A stretch of DNA of 45,712 bases from assembly GCA_947464955.1 (NCBI GenBank), contig CANHZI010000012.1:1-45712 (forward strand). The letters are read 5' to 3'. This DNA comes from Oxalobacteraceae bacterium. Lineage in GTDB: Bacteria; Pseudomonadota; Gammaproteobacteria; Burkholderiales; Burkholderiaceae_D. The notes under the pieces are model-generated. The model ran no database searches. It saw only the letters and a program-made list of their open reading frames with translations, and had not been told where the DNA came from. Below are positions 35,051-43,020 of this stretch, one piece after another; position 1 is the stretch's first letter, and each line of letters begins with the position of its first letter. The translations under genes were made by a program, and so were the position numbers.

Positions 35051-38000
35051 ATGAACCTGACATTGGTTGGCGTACGACTGCGAGCAATTAAGCACGAGCT
35101 GTCTTCCAATTTTGCAAATACTTCTCGTACGACCATCAAGGCCAGCCTCTTAGGGATGGCCTTTGCATGTACCGGGCTCTCAACTTCTTTATCGATTGCA
35201 ACTCCGGTGGCCGCGACAGCGGCGCGACAAAACCCAGAAGCTTGGGACAAACTCGCCGATACCGTGTTTCGTCATCTCTCGATGCAACAGGGCTTACCGC
35301 AATACAGTGCGACAGCACTAGCGCAAGACAGCGATGGCTTCATTTGGGTCGGCACTCAGGGCGGTTTAGCGCGCTGGGATGGTTATCGTTTCCGTAATTA
35401 CTTGCCACAGGCGAATGATCCGCATAGCTTGCCCGATAACTATGTCATGTCTTTGCACCATGACAGTCGAGGTCGTTTATGGGTAGGCACGAATGGCGGC
35501 GGCCTAGCCATGTACGACAAGGTGCTCGATCGCTTCGTGCGGGTACCGACTGGACCAGGTGGGCTGAGTCATGTCACGATCAGTTCGATTACCAGTGATG
35601 ACAAAGGAAACCTGTGGCTGGCAACTCGAGCGGGCTTAAATCATTATGATCCGCAGACAGGCAAGGTCCGCCAATTTCATACGAGTGATGATGGTTTGCC
35701 TTCGGAATTGGTGCGTACCGTGGCGCGCGATGGCCAAGGCAATATTTGGGTAGGTACTAGCCAAGGGTTAGTTAAAATTGATGCACGCACGGAACAATTA
35801 AAGCGAGTTCCTCTGCCAATTGCGCCAGGAAAAGCGCAACGTGTGGTGGCCGTATGCGCGAGCTCAGACGGTAAAGTTTGGATCGGCACCTTCGATTCCG
35901 GCGCCTTCTACATTACTCCTGATGACCCCGAGCCTAAACGTTTGCTGGTGCAAAAGCCGAATAGCAAAGTCGCTGAAACCATTAACGAAAATGTATATTT
36001 CATTCAAAAGACCGCAGACGATGAGGTGTGGCTGGGTACCTATGGTCGCGGCATCTTGGTGGTCAATACTAAAACCCTAGAAACCAAACGCTTAGTGCAC
36101 GAGACGAATCGACCGAGTAGCTTGGCGGATAATTCAGTGTGGTCGATTATCCGTGATCGTTCAGGTCTAATATGGGTCGGCAGCCAACGTGGCATTAGTA
36201 TTCATGACCCCTCTTCAAAAGCGATTCTGAGTTTGTTTGGTGGCGAGAATCGCGCGCATGGATTGCAAGGGATAGATTTTTTTGCCGCCCATGGTTTCGA
36301 TGATGGCAGTGTATGGGTAGGTTCCCAGCATCAAGGGATTAGCATTCTCGATCCCAATGGCCAAACATTTCGTACGCTAAAAGGTGACGATGCAAATCCC
36401 CAATTTGCATTACCTCAAAGTGCGGTCTTTACGATTTATCCCGTTGGTGCGAATGATGTGTATATCGGTACCGATAAGGGTTTATATCTGACTGATAGGC
36501 GTGGAATCAGTGTGCGTCGCTTGAATTTAACACCACGTAATCCAGTGCTGCGAGTGGCAGCCTTATTGCATGTTGATCAGCGCTTGTATATCGGTGGGCC
36601 CGAAGGCCTGTGGGAAAAAGATCTAAGTAAGCCCAACCAAGATACCGTGATGCAAACGGATTGGGCCAAATCTTTGGGAACTAAATTCATTACCGAGTTA
36701 AAGCGCGCCCCGGATGGCGCGATTTGGGTCGCGACTTTGCAGGATGGCTTGTATCGTTATGATCCGATTAGCCAACAACTCACCAATATTAAGCCTGACC
36801 CCAAGAGTAAGAGCAGCCTGACGCATCGCAATGTGTCGACGATGTTATTTGATAGGCGCGGCTGGTTGTGGGTCGGTATGCAAGGCGGTGGCTTGGATAT
36901 TCTGCGGCCAGGGAAACAGGCAGGGCAATTTGAGTTTCAACATATAGGCAAGGCAGAGAAGTTACCGAACGACCTCGTCAATAAAGTCTTGGAGGACGAT
37001 GCTGGTCATATTTGGGTTAGTACCGACGAAGGCTTAGCGAGAATTGACTCGAAAACCTTTGAGGTGCAGCCTTTGGCCGAACCTGATGGTGTCGCGATCA
37101 TGGGCTATTGGGCGACCGCAGGCGCTAAGACGCGCGACGGTAATCTTATCTTTGGCGGCGTCAGTGGCATGACCGTGGTACGCCCTTCCTTGCTCAAACC
37201 CTACGCATATCGCCCGCCGTTGGTGGTCACGAGTATTCAACTCGGCGGCAAAACTTTGGCGGTGAATCATGCTAAATTTGTTGGCGAAAATGCTGAAAAA
37301 CTCGTTATTCAAGCCGATGCCAATAGCATGATCGTCGAGTTTGCTGCTTTGGACTATTCCGCTGCCGAGCATAATCGTTACGCCTATCGTCTTGAAGGCT
37401 ATGACAAGAATTGGATAGAAACCGATTACACACGTCGACTTGCTGCTTATACCAATTTGCCACCTGGAGATTACCGTTTGCACTTACGTGGAACGAACCG
37501 GATCGGTGTGTGGAGCGAGCCCGATTTGGTGCTAGATGTCAGAGTGATGCCGGCATGGTTCCAAACCTGGTGGGCATACCTGCTGTATTTGGCCTTGTTT
37601 AGTGCTTTGGTCTATTCATTGCTACGCTGGCGCTTGTGGGCTTTGCGTAATAAAAATCGAAATCTGGAATTGCTGATACAAGAACGCACACGCGAGCTTG
37701 AAGTGTCGCGTCGTGCCTTGGAACAACAAAGTTTGACTGATCCTTTAACGGGTTTGCGTAATCGCCGTTATTTGAATCTGTGTATTGCCGATGATATTGC
37801 GGAAGTGCAGCGCAGCTACAGTTTGCAAGCTGAAAACAAGGGTGAGGCGAATCGCGATTTGATCTTCATGATGGTTGATATCGATCACTTTAAGTCGGTC
37901 AATGACCAATATGGGCATGCGGCGGGTGATCTGGTGCTCAATCAAACGACTAGTATCTTGCGCGAATCTGTACGCGACAGCGATACCATTATTCGTTGGG

Positions 38001-38413
38001 GTGGCGAGGAGTTTTTAATCGTTGTTCGCCATACGCATTTTGCCGAAGCTGAATTACTTGCCGAACGAATTCGTAGCCGCATTGCTGAGCACCATTTCAG
38101 ACTCTCTGACGGCAAACTTCTACAACGCAGCTGTTCGATTGGTTTAGCGACCTATCCCTTCATGCCGAAAGCGATTGAAGCTTATAGCTGGGAACAGGTA
38201 GTCGGTATTGCCGACAAATGTTTGTATGCAGCCAAACGTGCTGGACGCAATGCCTGGGTTGGGCTCTATCTCTCAGATGATGCCATCGTCCAAGCACCGA
38301 GTGGCGATATTGCACTCGAGATAGAGCAACTTATTGAGCAGGGTGCGGTCAAAGTCCGTAGCTCCTTGGCTGATACCAGTGGTTTAAGTTGGACCCAAGG
38401 CAAAGAAAAATGA
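35051..38413 (+). CDS. Two-component-regulator-propeller / Y_Y_Y / GGDEF diguanylate cyclase
   Basis: The 1120 residues begin with an export signal (a long charged start, hydrophobic at about 32-56). At least 13 propeller repeats of the WVGTxGGL type follow, enough for two seven-bladed propellers, then a Y_Y_Y domain (about 750-830, RYAYRLEGYDKNW), a membrane helix (about 838-860) and a cytoplasmic GGDEF domain (about 890-1070). The active site GGEEF is at 984-988, with RDSD as a product-inhibition site exactly five residues upstream. It should sense an extracytoplasmic ligand, perhaps a polymer fragment as in Bacteroidetes relatives, and make c-di-GMP. It starts 24 bases after the kinase-Usp gene and is probably co-transcribed. 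Confidence 0.93.
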   Translation: MNLTLVGVRLRAIKHELSSNFANTSRTTIKASLLGMAFACTGLSTSLSIATPVAATAARQNPEAWDKLADTVFRHLSMQQGLPQYSATALAQDSDGFIWVGTQGGLARWDGYRFRNYLPQANDPHSLPDNYVMSLHHDSRGRLWVGTNGGGLAMYDKVLDRFVRVPTGPGGLSHVTISSITSDDKGNLWLATRAGLNHYDPQTGKVRQFHTSDDGLPSELVRTVARDGQGNIWVGTSQGLVKIDARTEQLKRVPLPIAPGKAQRVVAVCASSDGKVWIGTFDSGAFYITPDDPEPKRLLVQKPNSKVAETINENVYFIQKTADDEVWLGTYGRGILVVNTKTLETKRLVHETNRPSSLADNSVWSIIRDRSGLIWVGSQRGISIHDPSSKAILSLFGGENRAHGLQGIDFFAAHGFDDGSVWVGSQHQGISILDPNGQTFRTLKGDDANPQFALPQSAVFTIYPVGANDVYIGTDKGLYLTDRRGISVRRLNLTPRNPVLRVAALLHVDQRLYIGGPEGLWEKDLSKPNQDTVMQTDWAKSLGTKFITELKRAPDGAIWVATLQDGLYRYDPISQQLTNIKPDPKSKSSLTHRNVSTMLFDRRGWLWVGMQGGGLDILRPGKQAGQFEFQHIGKAEKLPNDLVNKVLEDDAGHIWVSTDEGLARIDSKTFEVQPLAEPDGVAIMGYWATAGAKTRDGNLIFGGVSGMTVVRPSLLKPYAYRPPLVVTSIQLGGKTLAVNHAKFVGENAEKLVIQADANSMIVEFAALDYSAAEHNRYAYRLEGYDKNWIETDYTRRLAAYTNLPPGDYRLHLRGTNRIGVWSEPDLVLDVRVMPAWFQTWWAYLLYLALFSALVYSLLRWRLWALRNKNRNLELLIQERTRELEVSRRALEQQSLTDPLTGLRNRRYLNLCIADDIAEVQRSYSLQAENKGEANRDLIFMMVDIDHFKSVNDQYGHAAGDLVLNQTTSILRESVRDSDTIIRWGGEEFLIVVRHTHFAEAELLAERIRSRIAEHHFRLSDGKLLQRSCSIGLATYPFMPKAIEAYSWEQVVGIADKCLYAAKRAGRNAWVGLYLSDDAIVQAPSGDIALEIEQLIEQGAVKVRSSLADTSGLSWTQGKEK

Positions 38414-38448
38414 GCTTAGAAAAGTCGAGTGGAGACTGAGGTTTTCGC

Positions 38449-38476
38449 TTGGCAAACGGCGCCAGGGCTTTATAAT
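38449..38476 (+). promoter_or_regulatory. Promoter of the M28 peptidase gene
   Basis: TTGGCA (38449-38454), a 16-base spacer and a consensus TATAAT (38471-38476) lie 74 bases before ATG 38551. Confidence 0.7.
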
Positions 38477-38550
38477 CGTCGCGATTTAAAATTCACACCC
38501 ATCCCCCACGGTGGGCATATTTACCTTCCACAATAAGAATCAGGAGCACT

Positions 38551-40200
38551 ATGAAACAAGGATTATTACGGTCAGCATTGGCTTTGAGCTTGGTGGCTGC
38601 ATTCCCCGCCTATAGTATGGCGCAAGCCACACCGGTCAAAAAAGAACAAACAAAAAACGCATTGCAAGTGTCGGAGTCGGCTTTACGCGCGCATTTAGCT
38701 TTGCTCTCCTCTGATTTGTTCGAGGGGCGTGGTACCGGCCAGCGCGGTGGTGACTTAACTGTACAGTACTTGGAAAGCCAATCTCAAGTCGTCGGTTTGA
38801 AACCTGCAAACGGTAACTCTTATCGTCAATTGGTCAAAATCGCTGGGGTCAAATCTTTGCCAGAGCAAAGCTCTGCGCAATTGATCGCTGGCGGTAAAGC
38901 ACTTGATATCAGCTTCGGTAAAGATTGGGTGTGGGCACCGGGCGATGCGGTGGCGGAGCATAAGTTTGATCATGACTTAGTCTTCGTTGGTTACGGTATT
39001 ACCGCGCCGGAAGAAAAATGGAATGACTTCAAAAACGTCGACGTCAAAAACAAGATCGTGATCATGATGGTCAATGATCCGCAACCGACGGCTGAAGAAG
39101 CCAATCGCTTTGCTGGCAAAGCCCTGACCTATTACGGTCGTTGGACTTACAAGTTCGAAGAAGCGAAACGCCAAGGCGCCGCTGGTGTGTTATTGATTCA
39201 CACGACGCCAAGCGCAAGCTATGGCTGGTCTGTGGTGCAAAACAGCTGGATGAATGAGCGCTTCCAATTGGACGGTGCTGCGCCAGGTACTAGCGTGCAA
39301 GGTTGGATGACGGAAGACACAGCACGTCAATTGTTCGCTAGTGCCGGACAAGACCTCGACAAATTGCGCGCAGCAGCTGAGAAAAAAGACTTCCAAGCGG
39401 TGGCTTTGTCGGCAAAATTAGTCGGCGAAACCAAAGCGGCGATTCGTCGTGTTGAGCAATACAATGTGGCCGGCATCGTACCTGGAACCGATCCTAAGTT
39501 GAAAGATGAAATCGTGATTTACAGCGCACACTGGGATCATTTAGGAAAACAAGGCACAGGCACTGATACCATTTATAACGGAGCGGTGGATAATGGCTCT
39601 GGTACTGCGGCTTTGATCGCAATGGCGAAAGAAGCGGTCGCGCATCCTGCAAAACGTAGTCAAATGTTCTTGTGGGTGGCGGCTGAAGAGCAGGGTTTGC
39701 TGGGTAGTGCTTTGTATGCGAACCAACCATTGTGGCCATTGAATAAGACGGCTGCAAACTTGAATCTCGATAGCCTGAACTTTGTTGGCCCAACACGTGA
39801 TATCGGTACTCAAGGAAGTGAACGTACTGATCTTGGTGCGATCGCTGCCAAAGTGGCCAAATCGATGGGCATGGAAATCGCCAAAGCAGAGCCAGATTTG
39901 GCAGGTGGCTACTTCCGTAGCGATCATTTCAATTTCGCAAAAAATGGTGTACCTGCATTCTCGATTGAAGGTGGTCGTGAATTTCTGAAAGACCAAGCGG
40001 CATCGACAGAAAAAGCCAAAGCCTATGGCGCACGTTATCACCAAGTGAGTGACGAGTATGATCCTAGCTGGGATTTGTCTGGCATGGTGCAACAAGCGCA
40101 GTTCACACTGAACTTGGGTCAAGCTGTCGCAAACGCAGCGAAAATGCCAGCATGGAAAGCCGGCGATGCGTTTGGTAAAGCGCGTGCTAGTGCAAAATAA
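38551..40200 (+). CDS. Exported M28 family zinc aminopeptidase with PA domain
   Basis: This 549-residue protein has a signal peptide (about 1-25, ending SMA-Q), a protease-associated (PA) insert (about 140-260) and an M28 domain. The two-zinc site is complete: His327 (SAHWDHLG), bridging Asp347 (VDNGSG), general base Glu379 and ligand Glu380 (AAEEQG), Asp407 (LNLDSLN) and His459 (RSDHFNF). It should trim N-terminal residues from peptides in the periplasm or outside the cell. It has its own strong promoter and terminator. Single amino acids or dipeptides released here would suit uptake systems such as the POT transporter. Confidence 0.94.
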   Translation: MKQGLLRSALALSLVAAFPAYSMAQATPVKKEQTKNALQVSESALRAHLALLSSDLFEGRGTGQRGGDLTVQYLESQSQVVGLKPANGNSYRQLVKIAGVKSLPEQSSAQLIAGGKALDISFGKDWVWAPGDAVAEHKFDHDLVFVGYGITAPEEKWNDFKNVDVKNKIVIMMVNDPQPTAEEANRFAGKALTYYGRWTYKFEEAKRQGAAGVLLIHTTPSASYGWSVVQNSWMNERFQLDGAAPGTSVQGWMTEDTARQLFASAGQDLDKLRAAAEKKDFQAVALSAKLVGETKAAIRRVEQYNVAGIVPGTDPKLKDEIVIYSAHWDHLGKQGTGTDTIYNGAVDNGSGTAALIAMAKEAVAHPAKRSQMFLWVAAEEQGLLGSALYANQPLWPLNKTAANLNLDSLNFVGPTRDIGTQGSERTDLGAIAAKVAKSMGMEIAKAEPDLAGGYFRSDHFNFAKNGVPAFSIEGGREFLKDQAASTEKAKAYGARYHQVSDEYDPSWDLSGMVQQAQFTLNLGQAVANAAKMPAWKAGDAFGKARASAK

Positions 40201-40224
40201 AATGATGTTATAAGTAATTGAAAG

Positions 40225-40258
40225 AGCGAAGTCCATAATATGTGGCTTCGCTTTTTTT
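40225..40258 (+). terminator. Rho-independent terminator after the M28 peptidase gene
   Basis: AGCGAAGTC (40225-40233) pairs with GGCTTCGCT (40244-40252, one G-T pair) and runs into seven T ending at 40258. The T run directly touches an ATG at 40259, which argues against that ATG as the next gene's start. Confidence 0.9.
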
Positions 40259-40273
40259 ATGGAGAGCCGCTTA

Positions 40274-40582
40274 ATGCATCCAACTAAAGTATCTCGCGAA
40301 AAATTGCTGAAGCTGACCGATTTGCCGAATATCGGCAAAGCCTCTGCTGGCGATCTCATACTCTTGGGCTATCAAACACCGCAAGACTTGGTTGGTGCCG
40401 ATCCTTTTCAAATGTATCAAGAGCTCTGCGTACGCACCGGTGTGCGGCATGACCCTTGTATGATTGACGTCTTCATGTCGGTCACACGTTTTATGGCAGG
40501 TGAAGCCCCAGCCGTGTGGTGGGATTATACGGAAGAGCGTAAATTGCGTTACACATCTGCGATCCCAATAGCCGTTAAGTAA
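40274..40582 (+). CDS. Small helix-hairpin-helix protein (Cdd1-like)
   Basis: This 102-residue protein has an HhH-type segment near the start (LTDLPNIGKASAGDLILLGY) and a conserved remainder (DPFQMYQELCVRTGVRHDPCMIDVFMSV, WWDYTEERKLRY), matching the family annotated as pathogenicity-locus Cdd1. Its biochemical role is unknown; HhH motifs usually contact DNA without sequence specificity. ATG 40259 is possible, but ATG 40274 is preferred because GGAGAG lies about 8 bases upstream and the first ATG abuts the preceding terminator. It stands alone between that terminator and the BlaI operators. Confidence 0.85.
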   Translation: MHPTKVSREKLLKLTDLPNIGKASAGDLILLGYQTPQDLVGADPFQMYQELCVRTGVRHDPCMIDVFMSVTRFMAGEAPAVWWDYTEERKLRYTSAIPIAVK

Positions 40583-40633
40583 ACGATAAGTGATTTCCAT
40601 TGAAGTTGAAAGTTCCCATATCCCCAAAATAAA

Positions 40634-40667
40634 TCTAGAAAAAAAGTTCTAGAAATTTTGTTCTAGA
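40634..40667. promoter_or_regulatory. Three TCTAGA palindromes spaced exactly 14 bases: BlaI-type operator array
   Basis: TCTAGA occurs at 40634-40639, 40648-40653 and 40662-40667, so successive starts are 14 bases apart; the middle copy extends to TTCTAGAA. The array ends 39 bases before ATG 40707 of the BlaI-like repressor gene, over its expected promoter. Autoregulation by the BlaI dimer is the natural reading. Confidence 0.65.
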
Positions 40668-40706
40668 TGTTATATGCTGTATTCCATATCAAGGGAGTAT
40701 TTAGCA

Positions 40707-41105
40707 ATGACATCCACACCCAATCTAAAACCAAGTCAAATTCGTAAGCCAACGCAAGCCGAGCTCGCTTTGCTTCGCGCCCTTTGGCAGTATGGCCCGG
40801 CCACCGCCAAACGTGTGTTTGAGCTGGTTCAAGTTGAGCGCCCTGAAGTGAATCAAGCCACGGTCTTACGCCAATTGCAGATCATGCATAGCGATGGTCT
40901 GTTGACGCGCGATGAAAGCGCTCGTTCTCATGTGTATGCCGCTGCGCAGCCACAAGAAAAACTGCAAACCAATCTGCTCAAAGACTTTATTCAGAAAGCG
41001 TTTTCGGGCTCGGGTAAAGAGTTGATCATGGCGGCACTCAAAGAGCACGTCAGCGATAAAGATCGTCAAGAAATTCAAGAATTTCTGCATGGAGATAAGA
41101 AATGA
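40707..41105 (+). CDS. BlaI/MecI/CopY family transcriptional repressor
   Basis: This 132-residue protein has a winged helix-turn-helix (about 15-80, TQAELALLRALWQYGPATAKRVFELV and NQATVLRQLQIM) and a helical dimerisation tail. In the Bla/Mec systems the repressor is cleaved when a membrane M56 protease senses its signal. The frame is open to 40674, but ATG 40707 has AAGGGAG about 9 bases upstream and the normal family start. It overlaps the M56 gene by 4 bases (ATGA), so the pair is translationally coupled. No beta-lactamase gene is nearby, so the regulated target is not evident. Confidence 0.9.
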   Translation: MTSTPNLKPSQIRKPTQAELALLRALWQYGPATAKRVFELVQVERPEVNQATVLRQLQIMHSDGLLTRDESARSHVYAAAQPQEKLQTNLLKDFIQKAFSGSGKELIMAALKEHVSDKDRQEIQEFLHGDKK

Positions 41106-42961
41106 ATCTCGACTTCGCCAATAGCTTGAGCACTTTGGGTTGGGCCCTTTTGCACTTTGTGTGGCAGGGCGCTCTACTGGCTTCCATTACTGCGATTGGC
41201 TTATTCGCCCTGCGCAAGAAGTCAGCTCAATGGCGCTATCTCTTGGCGTGTAGTGCATTGATTCTATGTGCGGCGCTGCCGATCTCTTATGTCATTCAAC
41301 ATAGCGATCTTGCTGCCTACCCTGAATTGAACGATGGTGTGAAAACAGTTGATGTTAGTGGGCTAAGCCCGAGCGCGGTCACAACGCCATTGAACGACTC
41401 TAGCTCCTGGTCTCAGCTTACAAGTACGACCGAAACCTTTCTGAAACAGCAGATGCCGCTCATCGTGATTATCTGGGCCATCGGTGTCTTGGTTTTAGCG
41501 CTGCGTATGGCCATGGGCATGCTATGGGTACGCCAACAAATCGCCCATGCGGAGCAGCACGCTCAGCCGATGTGGCAGGCGAAGGTAAATGATTTTGCGC
41601 GTCGTTTGGGCATGCAAAAAGAATTGAATTTTGGTGTGTCGTATCAACTGGAGTCACCGATGACCGCTGGTTGGTGGAAACCTATCGTGATTCTGCCGAG
41701 CTCCTTATTGACCGGGATGCCAGTCGAACTGATTGAAGCTTTACTTGCCCATGAAGTGGCGCATGTGAAGCGTATGGATTATTTGGTGAATTTGTTTCAA
41801 AGCGCAATTGAGATCGCGCTCTTTTATCACCCAGCGGTCTGGTGGATATCCAAACAGATACGCATAGAGCGCGAACAAATTGCAGATGATTTAGCCGCAG
41901 GATTGTTAGGCGAACCGCGGCGCCTGGCGCTTGCATTGTCCGAGCTGGAACAATTCCAGTTCTCCCACCCCCAACCGGCCCTTTCGGCACATGGAGGAAA
42001 TCTTATGTCACGCATCAAACGATTAGTACGTCCCGAGCTTCCCGCGAAAGCTTTTTCTTGGAAACTCACCTTACCTTTATTAGGCATTTCTAGTGCTTGC
42101 GCAGTCTTGGTCGCACAAGCAACGGCAATGACACCGTCAACACCAGCTGCCACGCCAATTGCAGCACCAGTTGCTGTGAGCACTCCTGCACCAGACAAAG
42201 CAGCGAGGAAACAATTACGTGAAGCGGTGACCGAGATGCCAATGGCTTTGGTCACTGCCAACAAAGATGGTCATTACTACATGAGTGGCAATACCAAAGA
42301 CCGAAAAGAAATTGAACGCTTGAAACAAGAGCGTGCGGGTGAATTTTTATGGTTCAAGGAAGAAGGTAAATCCTATGTAATCCAAGACGCGAAGACCCTA
42401 GAGCAAGTACACGCCGCATTTAAACCTGTTAATCAATTGAGTGTTGAGATGGAAGAACAGGGTAAGAAAATGGAAGCACAAGGCGAGGTGATGGAGGCGA
42501 TTGGCAAAGAGATGGAAGCTATCCATATTGATGAGGCCAAAATTGATCGTGAAGTCGAAGTGCAAATGCAGGCCTTAGAAAAGAAGATGGAAGCGTTCGA
42601 GAAAAAGATGGAAGCTGCTGCTGAGAAAATGGTGAGAGCCAAAGACAAAGCAGAGCGCGAGAAAGCACAGAAGCATTTGAACGAGGTTCAAGCCTCGATG
42701 GAAGTTGCCGCAAAACAGATACAAGTCAAATCGGAAAAAATCAAGATTGACGGTGAAGCTTTGGCGAAGGCTTTAGAGCCATTGCAAGCGCTGAGTGCAA
42801 AGATGGAAGAAGCAGGAAAGCCGATGGAAGCACTCGGCAAAAAAATGGAAGCCTTAGGTACCGAAATGGAGCTCGCTACGGTACAAGCGCAGAAAAAAGT
42901 AAAAGAGATTATTCAAGCCGCTAAGAAGGAAGGCTTGGTCGCACCAGCGACGAAGGGATAG
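41102..42961 (+). CDS. M56 (BlaR1-like) membrane metallopeptidase with Met-Glu heptad tail
   Basis: This 619-residue protein has three membrane helices (about 11-35, 40-62 and 120-145), an M56 zinc-protease domain with HEVAH at 217-221 and the third-ligand region REQIADD, and a fourth helix (about 325-345). The C-terminal part, predicted outside the membrane, has a small GEFLWFKEEGKSYVI-type segment and then about 145 residues of repeats such as KKMEAFEKKMEA and KKMEALGTEMEL, predicted coiled coil. The penicillin-binding sensor of BlaR1 is absent. It probably transmits an envelope signal to the coupled BlaI-like repressor, but the signal is not a beta-lactam by this architecture. Confidence 0.88.
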   Translation: MNLDFANSLSTLGWALLHFVWQGALLASITAIGLFALRKKSAQWRYLLACSALILCAALPISYVIQHSDLAAYPELNDGVKTVDVSGLSPSAVTTPLNDSSSWSQLTSTTETFLKQQMPLIVIIWAIGVLVLALRMAMGMLWVRQQIAHAEQHAQPMWQAKVNDFARRLGMQKELNFGVSYQLESPMTAGWWKPIVILPSSLLTGMPVELIEALLAHEVAHVKRMDYLVNLFQSAIEIALFYHPAVWWISKQIRIEREQIADDLAAGLLGEPRRLALALSELEQFQFSHPQPALSAHGGNLMSRIKRLVRPELPAKAFSWKLTLPLLGISSACAVLVAQATAMTPSTPAATPIAAPVAVSTPAPDKAARKQLREAVTEMPMALVTANKDGHYYMSGNTKDRKEIERLKQERAGEFLWFKEEGKSYVIQDAKTLEQVHAAFKPVNQLSVEMEEQGKKMEAQGEVMEAIGKEMEAIHIDEAKIDREVEVQMQALEKKMEAFEKKMEAAAEKMVRAKDKAEREKAQKHLNEVQASMEVAAKQIQVKSEKIKIDGEALAKALEPLQALSAKMEEAGKPMEALGKKMEALGTEMELATVQAQKKVKEIIQAAKKEGLVAPATKG

Positions 42962-42977
42962 TTTCTAGGCACTAGAA

Positions 42978-43020
42978 AACTGGCACATCTTCTGTGTTAC
43001 AGGAGAGTGCCAGTTTTTTT
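42978..43020 (+). terminator. Long hairpin terminator after the M56 gene
   Basis: AACTGGCAC (42978-42986) pairs with GTGCCAGTT (43007-43015), and an inner stem (about 42988-42995 with 42999-43006) extends it. Seven T follow. It lies between convergent genes, with a shorter A run for the minus strand. Confidence 0.88.

Noticed and set aside
39541-40359. Minus-strand frame of 272 codons opposite the M28 peptidase gene
   Set aside because: It runs through the peptidase terminator and opposes a gene with a complete catalytic set. The translation has no recognisable domain.
40634-40667. TCTAGA repeats as a CRISPR or satellite array
   Set aside because: The units are 6-8 bases with 8-base AT-rich gaps and only three copies, placed over a promoter. 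They fit operators, not CRISPR.
42978-43020. Long hairpin after the M56 gene as a small RNA
   Set aside because: The U run directly after the stem and its position between convergent genes are explained by termination.
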